64,000 bases of DNA, taken from positions 14,260,817 to 14,324,816 of the forward strand of contig OY987249.1 of assembly GCA_963920765.1 (NCBI GenBank), given 5' to 3'. Under the pieces are notes generated by a model. The model had not been told where the DNA came from. It saw only the letters and a list, made by a program, of their open reading frames with translations, and did not search any database. The number at the start of each line of letters is the position of its first letter. The first letter of the stretch is position 1. The translations under genes were made by a program, and so were the position numbers. The DNA is from Ulota crispa. Lineage: Eukaryota > Streptophyta > Bryopsida > Orthotrichales > Orthotrichaceae. Positions 58,325-64,000 of this stretch are shown piece by piece.

Positions 58325-61300
58325 ATGGCGCTGAGAGATAACTCCGTGAGTGAGGCCTCCAAGCTCAAAGGCATTGCAAACTATAGTGCCTAGAGCTATA
58401 AGATGAGGCACCTACTGCGTTGTGACGGTACCTGGAAGTTAGTAGTTCCACTTACAAGAGTAGTTGCTCTGACTGAACTCGCTAATATCGAAGCTCTCGA
58501 GGAGCTGAAAGACAGGGCCTTGGATCTCATAGCTCTGTCCGTCTGGGACAATATTATCCTGTACATCTTGGATATCTCTGACCCTGCCAAGTGCTAGAAT
58601 GTGCTCAAAAATCTGTATGCAAGGAGCCAGGGACCACAAACTCAAGGAAGCTTCTACTTTGGAAGAAGCTCACCAACTTGAACCGTGTCGAGGGCCAGCC
58701 AATGCTTGAGTTCCTCTAGATGGTCCAGGAGTTATTCAAGGAGCTTGACAGTATAGGCGAGAAGGTTTCAGATTTGGAGATTGTGCAACACATTCTCATG
58801 GCTCTTCCTAAGAGCTATGAAAGCATGGTCAACAGTCTTACGTATCAGCCCATGCTTCCCACTGTAGCTAAACTCTTGAACCTCCTTCTTGAAGACGACA
58901 CCCGACGTGAATTTTGCAACGGGTGGACCAATAGCAAGGCTCTCTTGACAAGGCGCTGTGGAAGAAGACTTCTTCCACCAGCAGGCAGAAACAAAATAAG
59001 CCAGCTAGAGATTGCCATTACTATGGCAGCATGGAACATTAGATCAGGACTTGTCCTGATTTTGTTGCCAAACTTAAGCAGAGCCACACAACTTGTTAGG
59101 ACCGACAGAAGCGACTAGAGCACCCCAACGTCAACCTCATCAACAACATGAGCGGTGGCAACTTCGGAGGAGACGACTCTTTCGACTCTGAGGAGGAACT
59201 AGCCGCCCACTTCATTGAAGTGAATCTTTCCAAGTCCAAGGCGCATCATGAGTGGTATCTTGATAGTGGCGCTACTAGACATGTTATCGGACAGCCATAT
59301 TTGCTACATGACCTAGCTTTAGGTAGCAGCACCAAAGTTAGAACCGCCGGGGAGACTCTCTTCCCGTCACAAGAACAAGAAACGCAAGTTTTCCAACCTA
59401 TTCTAGAGAAATAAAGTTTGGAGATGTTATGTACATGCATGGGATCACAAAAAACCTTCTCTCCATAGGATTAGTCACTGATAAACCAGAATCATTTCAT
59501 GTCTTATTCAATTCCAATCAATTCCTACTACTGAAACATTTCTACCTTCCAATGAACTGTCAAGTTATTGCATGTGGAACATAGAACACCAGAAACAGCC
59601 TCTACAGGTTCCGCCCTCCTGAAATCTTGACAAACAGTGTAGAGTTTAGCCCCAAGAAGCAAATCTTGCTTCTTTGGCATTGTCGAATGGCACATGCAAA
59701 CTTTCGGACGCTAGTTCACATGGCTTCTATAGGCAAAGCAGACGGCTTGCCTCCACTGGAGATCAGCACCCACATTTGCGCTTTCTGCCACGTCGGGAAA
59801 CAAGCCTGGACGAGGATTCCTTGTCGAGACCTAACCACCAGGAGAATGACAACTACCATACACTCAGATCATGTCCAACATGGTTCAAAAGGATACATCC
59901 AATCCAATCGTGACACACGGCCACTTGCATTGATTCATACAGACCTGTGTGGTCCCATTACACCGGCATCCAGTTTCAGTTCTAGATATATCATGACGCT
60001 GACAGATGACTTCAACAGGTATACATGGCTCTATTTTTTGAAACACAAAAGCGACACTCTTGACCAGTTCAAGAAATTTTGACTCATGATAGAACTGCAA
60101 CGGAACACCAAAATCAAAGCAATTTGCTTAGACAAAAGAGGGGAGTAGATGTCTCGGGAATTCACAAAATTTTGTGGAGACACTGGCAATATCAAAGAGA
60201 ATACACAAGCTCACACACCGCATTAAAATGGAATGGCAAAGAGGAAAAATAGCAGTCTCCTTGAAAAAGCAAGAAGCATGGTTCACAACTCCAAACTGCC
60301 AGCTCATCTCTAGACGGAAGCAATCTCTACTGCCAACTACCTCATCAATTGCACATCCACAAGAGCTAACTCAGGTGATTCACCCTATCATCAACTCTTT
60401 GGACAAGTTCCCTCCCTTCACCATCTTAGGATATTCGGATGTTAAACATATGTTCGATACAACCTCCCACCGGAAGAAATGGTTACCGCGTGCCAGCAGC
60501 TACATATTCTTGAGCTACAACACCGACTCCAGGGGCTACAGGAACTATTGCTCATCTACGCAAAAAGTCCTTATCTCCAAAGACGTTCGATTTGACAAGA
60601 CCACATTTCCATCACGGGAAAACATCAAATCTTCACAATTTGATCCTCCCGAACCCACTATTGCTCCTGGACCAGTTCCTGGCTCCTAGCACTATGAATC
60701 TAAAGACAAATTCAGCTACCCACTCCCCATGGCAACGGCATCCACATCATGACTCAAATTTGGAACTACTAGCGCGTTGCCCCTACTAATGATGGAAGCA
60801 GTTGAACTAGGAGAGACCAGAACGACAGTCCTACCAAACTCCAACACTAGCGCTACCAGCTCTAGACGCGTTGGAAGAACTACAGCCACCCACCCCCACC
60901 GAACCAATTCCACTCGTCCCACTGGACCAAAGTCACCAACCCAGATCAGACACATGCTCACCATCTCAGTCCATTACAATTCCTGCTCTGCCAGATCCAA
61001 GAGCTCCCTCCATACCCTGCATCACCAGGAGTGGACAAATCAGTAGAATTCCAATCTACTTAGATGACTTCCATCTCCACTCTGCAGAGATAGTCCACCC
61101 ATCCATCTGCTTACCTACGGATCACCGAGATGCTCTAGAATACACTGGCTGGAAAGCAGCAATGGATAGCAAACTCCTGTCCATTCATAAAAACCACACA
61201 TGGGACTTAGTTCCATTACTTGTCCAAAAAAAGGCTCTCACGACCAAGTGGATATTTTGAGTAAAAACGAATGCTGACGGCACCCCAACCAAGTTAAAGG

Positions 61301-62673
61301 CTTACCTAGTAGTCAGAAGATTCAAACAAAGGGCAGGGGGAGACTATACAAAAACCTTTGCTCCAGTAGTGAAATGGAATACCCTCCGGAGCATCCTTGC
61401 ACTTGCAGGTCAAAGGGGGTGGCTAATCCGTCATCTTGATGTGAAAATAGCTTTCCTAAACGGCACTATAGATGAAGACATATAGGTCTCACCACCACCA
61501 GGGTTTGACCTCTTTGGACCCAGGAACCATGTCTGCAAATTTTGCAAAGCCTTGTACGGTTTAATGCAGGTGCCCAGAGCCTGGTACAGCAAGGTTGACA
61601 CCTACCTACAAAACCAAGGCCTCCATAAGTCCCAAGCCAACTACAATCTATACTACACCAATTGGTAGGGCAAATTGACTTTACTCATCTTCTAGGTCAA
61701 TGATGTCTACTTCACAAGAGATGACACTGATCACATTATATCAATCTAGAAGCACATTTAGGAGGAATTTGAGATGACGGACCTTGGTCTCTTAACATTC
61801 TCACTTGGTCTTGAATTCCTTTTCCTAGATGAAGGAATTGCTGTCACTCAGCGCCAATACATTTGCTCCTTGTTAAGTGAATTAGGCCTTCAGAACTGCC
61901 GCCCTGCCAGCACCCTGATGCTTGAAAAACTACGCCTCCAACTGGACATGCAGGCACCTCCAGCAAACACAACCACTTATCAGCGCATGGTTGGCAAACT
62001 CATCTTCCTCTCTCATATACGACTTGACATTGGCTACGCAATAAGCATAGTCAACAAGTTCATGGCCCAGCCACAGGAACCTCACATTCAAGAAGTAAAA
62101 CAGATCTACCGCTATCTACAAGGCACTACTGATTTTGTCCTACTATATTGGCGAGGGGAGAAAAGTGACCTCTATGGATTCACAAACGCCGATTGGGCAG
62201 GAGACATTCATGACAAAAAATCCACCACAGGATATATCTTCATGTAGGGCAAAACTCCAATCACCTGGAACATTAAAAAGCAACCAATAGTAGCACTTTC
62301 CTCAACGGAATCTGAGTACATGGCAATTCCAGAGGGCACCAAAGAAGGAATATGGCTACAAGGGTTACTTGGAGAACCTCAAGTCCATAATAACAAGAAA
62401 CCCACAATCATCTATGGAGACAACCAAGGAAGCTTAAATCTGGCCCACAACCCTGTCTACCGTGAATGTACAAAATACATAGAAGTGAGATATCATTTCA
62501 TCAGGGAAAAACTACAAAGCAAGGAAATTGGATTAGAGTACATATCCACCAATGAACAACTTGCGGACATATTTACCAAGGCCCTAGGGAGAACAGCCTT
62601 TGAAAGACTCAAAAACAAACTAGGCTTAATAAAACTGACCAGAGAGAAACTAGAACAAGTTACCTCTCACTAG
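58325..62673 (+). pseudogene. Broken gag-pol of the copia element
   Basis: Gag-like reading starts at ATG 58325 (SEASKLKGIANYSA, then a stop). Protease: DSGA at about 59262-59273. Integrase: the zinc-binding WHCRMAH and CAFC (59670-59800), then HTDLCGPI and TLTDDFNRYTW with Asp residues; the segment holding the last acidic residue (60085-60380) is badly decayed. The integrase C-terminus includes YRNYCSSTQKVLISKDVRF. Reverse transcriptase 61262-62000: FAPVVKW, FLNG and PGFDLFG. The YVDD box region reads stop-VND, with one catalytic Asp changed to Asn. RNase H 62170-62600: NADWAGD, then LSSTESEY, QLADIFTKAL. At least ten nonsense codons occur, almost all TAG. It cannot make a working polyprotein. 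Confidence 0.93.
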
Positions 62674-62841
62674 AAGAAATCAGTGTTTTTTACAACATAT
62701 TTTTTTGGACGTTCACTTGTTTTCATGTTAATAATGACATCAAACATAACATCAAGATGTTAGTTTAAACATCAATTGTAACATGAAAAGAAGTGAACGT
62801 TCAAAAAAATCTGTAATAAAAAACATGGGTTTCTTCGAATA
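62668..62841. mobile_element. CACTA MITE inserted at the pol stop codon
   Basis: Left CACTAGAAGAAATCAGTG. Right end, reverse complemented, reads TATTCGAAGAAACCCATG. Long inner pairing (GGACGTTCACTTGTTTTCAT with ATGAAAAGAAGTGAACGTTC). Flanks are TCT on both sides, a perfect 3-bp duplication. The CACTAG end supplies the present TAG stop; the original TCT-TAA lies just after the element. Confidence 0.85.
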
Positions 62842-63617
62842 TCTTAAAAAGGGACTTTTATTCATAACCCATATACTCAAGGCACCAAGTTACACATGGA
62901 GGAAAACCGTCCAAAGAAACATAGGAAGGAATATGCTTCCTTCCAAAATGTCTCAATCTAAAATCACCAACAAATAGATCCATATCCTCAGCAGTCAATT
63001 TCTGGAAATACTCTACCTCAACACGGAAACCCTGCTCTATAGATAGGTATCCTTGGGAACCAGGAGGAAAAGAATTGGAGTAACCAACAGAATCCAATCT
63101 AGCAAATACCCAAGCATTCTACTCAATAGAAGAAATCTCAAATCTATTTCAAAGAAGACCAATGGTATGAAGACAAAGGTGCAAGGGCAGCAATGGAGGA
63201 CCCAACAATGCTGCAAAAACCCCAGGCCCCACAACAACGCCGGACAACAACAGTAGCACATCCTCGAGCCCAAAAAGATTGAGTTGTGGCAACAAATCTT
63301 CAGCCTCAAAAAAGTCTTGTTCCGAACCAAAGGACTCTAGCACCAACTCCTCAAAAATCTTGGAATTGACCACTGACTCCTCGCAAGAAAAAACCTCATC
63401 TTTGTCAAATGAATTCAGGAAGCATGATAAAAGATAAATTGAGACCGTTTCAGCCACTCGTCCAACCAACATAGTTGATGACCATAGAACAAAGAGGAAA
63501 AATTGCCACACAAAGATTTCCTCAAAAAGATAATTGCAATAACGGCTGATAGTTTCTTGGCTTGGACGAGCCATGATTGGAGTAACTAAAGTGCACAAGA
63601 TAAGATCTGTCCAATGC
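62842..63617. other. Non-pol 3' part of the copia element, with an open antisense frame
   Basis: About 780 bp lie between the end of pol and the purine tract. A minus-strand frame of 156 codons (63149-63619) stays open, while pol on the plus strand is full of stops. It contains several hydrophobic stretches and matches nothing I recognise. The plus strand here is Ser/Asn/Lys-rich and broken by a TAG. It could be a regulatory spacer, a remnant extra gene or chance. Confidence 0.4.
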
Positions 63618-63626
63618 AAGGAGGGG

Positions 63627-63838
63627 TGTTTTAACTAGTGACTTTGCTCTGACCAGCAGAGAACCGTTAGGGTTTAGTTACTACTACCGGCTACTTAATT
63701 AGTGTAGGTATGAGCAATTAGTATAGCTAATAAATACGCAAGTAGTGTAGACGGTGCAAGTATGAGTATAAGGGAGGCCAATCCTCTCATACCAATCATT
63801 AGGTCTAGTGCAATTTTTTTTTTTGATTAGTTGCTACA
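63627..63838 (+). repeat. 3' long terminal repeat of the copia element
   Basis: Preceded by AAGGAGGGG. TGTTTTAACTAGTGACTTTG at the start, GATTAGTTGCTACA at the end. Confidence 0.92.
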
Positions 63839-64000
63839 CGTTCTTGATTATTTTGAGCAGATTGGTCTTTGTTATTTAGGACAATCTAAGTAACTATGTA
63901 GATTGGGGGAGCCCCTTCACTCCACTTTGGATCTAATTGCTGTGACTATGTATTGCCAGGGGTTAAGTCATGTTCCTTCCATTTTGACTGTAACCTGGGT

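Larger units (their letters stand above)
57973..63838 (+). mobile_element. Full-length but inactive Ty1/copia LTR retrotransposon
   Basis: Two LTRs of about 213 bp (57973-58185 and 63627-63838) begin TGTT and end TACA. The putative primer-binding site TGGTATCGGAAGC follows the first LTR; initiator-Met tRNA sites in copia elements usually begin TGGTATCAGAGC. A purine tract AAGGAGGGG precedes the second LTR. Flanking pentamers TGTTC and CGTTC are a near-match target duplication. The domain order gag, protease, integrase, reverse transcriptase, RNase H is copia-type. Frames are broken by many stops. The LTRs differ at about 19 positions by eye, mostly transitions, so the insertion is old. Confidence 0.95.

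Overview
The window looks like nuclear DNA of a land plant. It holds three intron-rich protein genes, one nuclear tRNA gene and one Ty1/copia retrotransposon, set in AT-rich DNA packed with small foldback transposons (MITEs). A fragment of mitochondrial nad5 sits inside an intron. As I remember the family, its residues resemble bryophyte or other non-seed-plant nad5 more than flowering-plant nad5, so a moss, liverwort or lycophyte-grade plant is my best guess, held weakly.

Layout. 1-7100: a foldback element, a ~178-bp tandem repeat, a small CACTA element, and a decayed pogo-type transposase on the minus strand (about 3746-5680). 7500-13300: a plus-strand gene whose 236-residue product resembles the N-terminal coiled coil of FLASH/CASP8AP2. 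Its 5' intron carries six ~300-bp tandem repeat units. 13700-17050: nested MITEs. 17580-23294: a five-exon gene for an organelle-targeted HemK/PrmC-type release-factor glutamine methyltransferase. Its introns contain a duplicated splice-donor segment, two MITEs and the nad5 fragment. 23470-29080: nested MITEs, a tRNA-Glu(CTC) gene and a large foldback element with a 66-bp perfect palindrome arm. 29888-34407: a twelve-exon minus-strand gene for an F-box/LRR protein with a helical, TPR-like C-terminal part. 36500-57590: almost entirely MITEs and unrecognised AT-rich DNA. 57973-63838: a full-length but dead copia element with both LTRs.

The three genes have no obvious functional link: putative histone-gene or RNA processing, organelle translation termination, and ubiquitin ligase substrate choice. 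The most striking content is the transposon record. A family bounded by TTAA, with termini like TTAACCCCTNAANGNCC, has the target site and terminal CCC expected of piggyBac-type elements. At least 14 copies are present, several nested in one another, and one insertion is confirmed by an empty-site relative in the same window. Other MITEs carry target duplications of 9 bp (Mutator-like), 8 bp (hAT-like), 3 bp (CACTA) and TA (mariner/pogo-like). All exon boundaries were read by eye from GT/AG sites and frame continuity; no transcript evidence was available.
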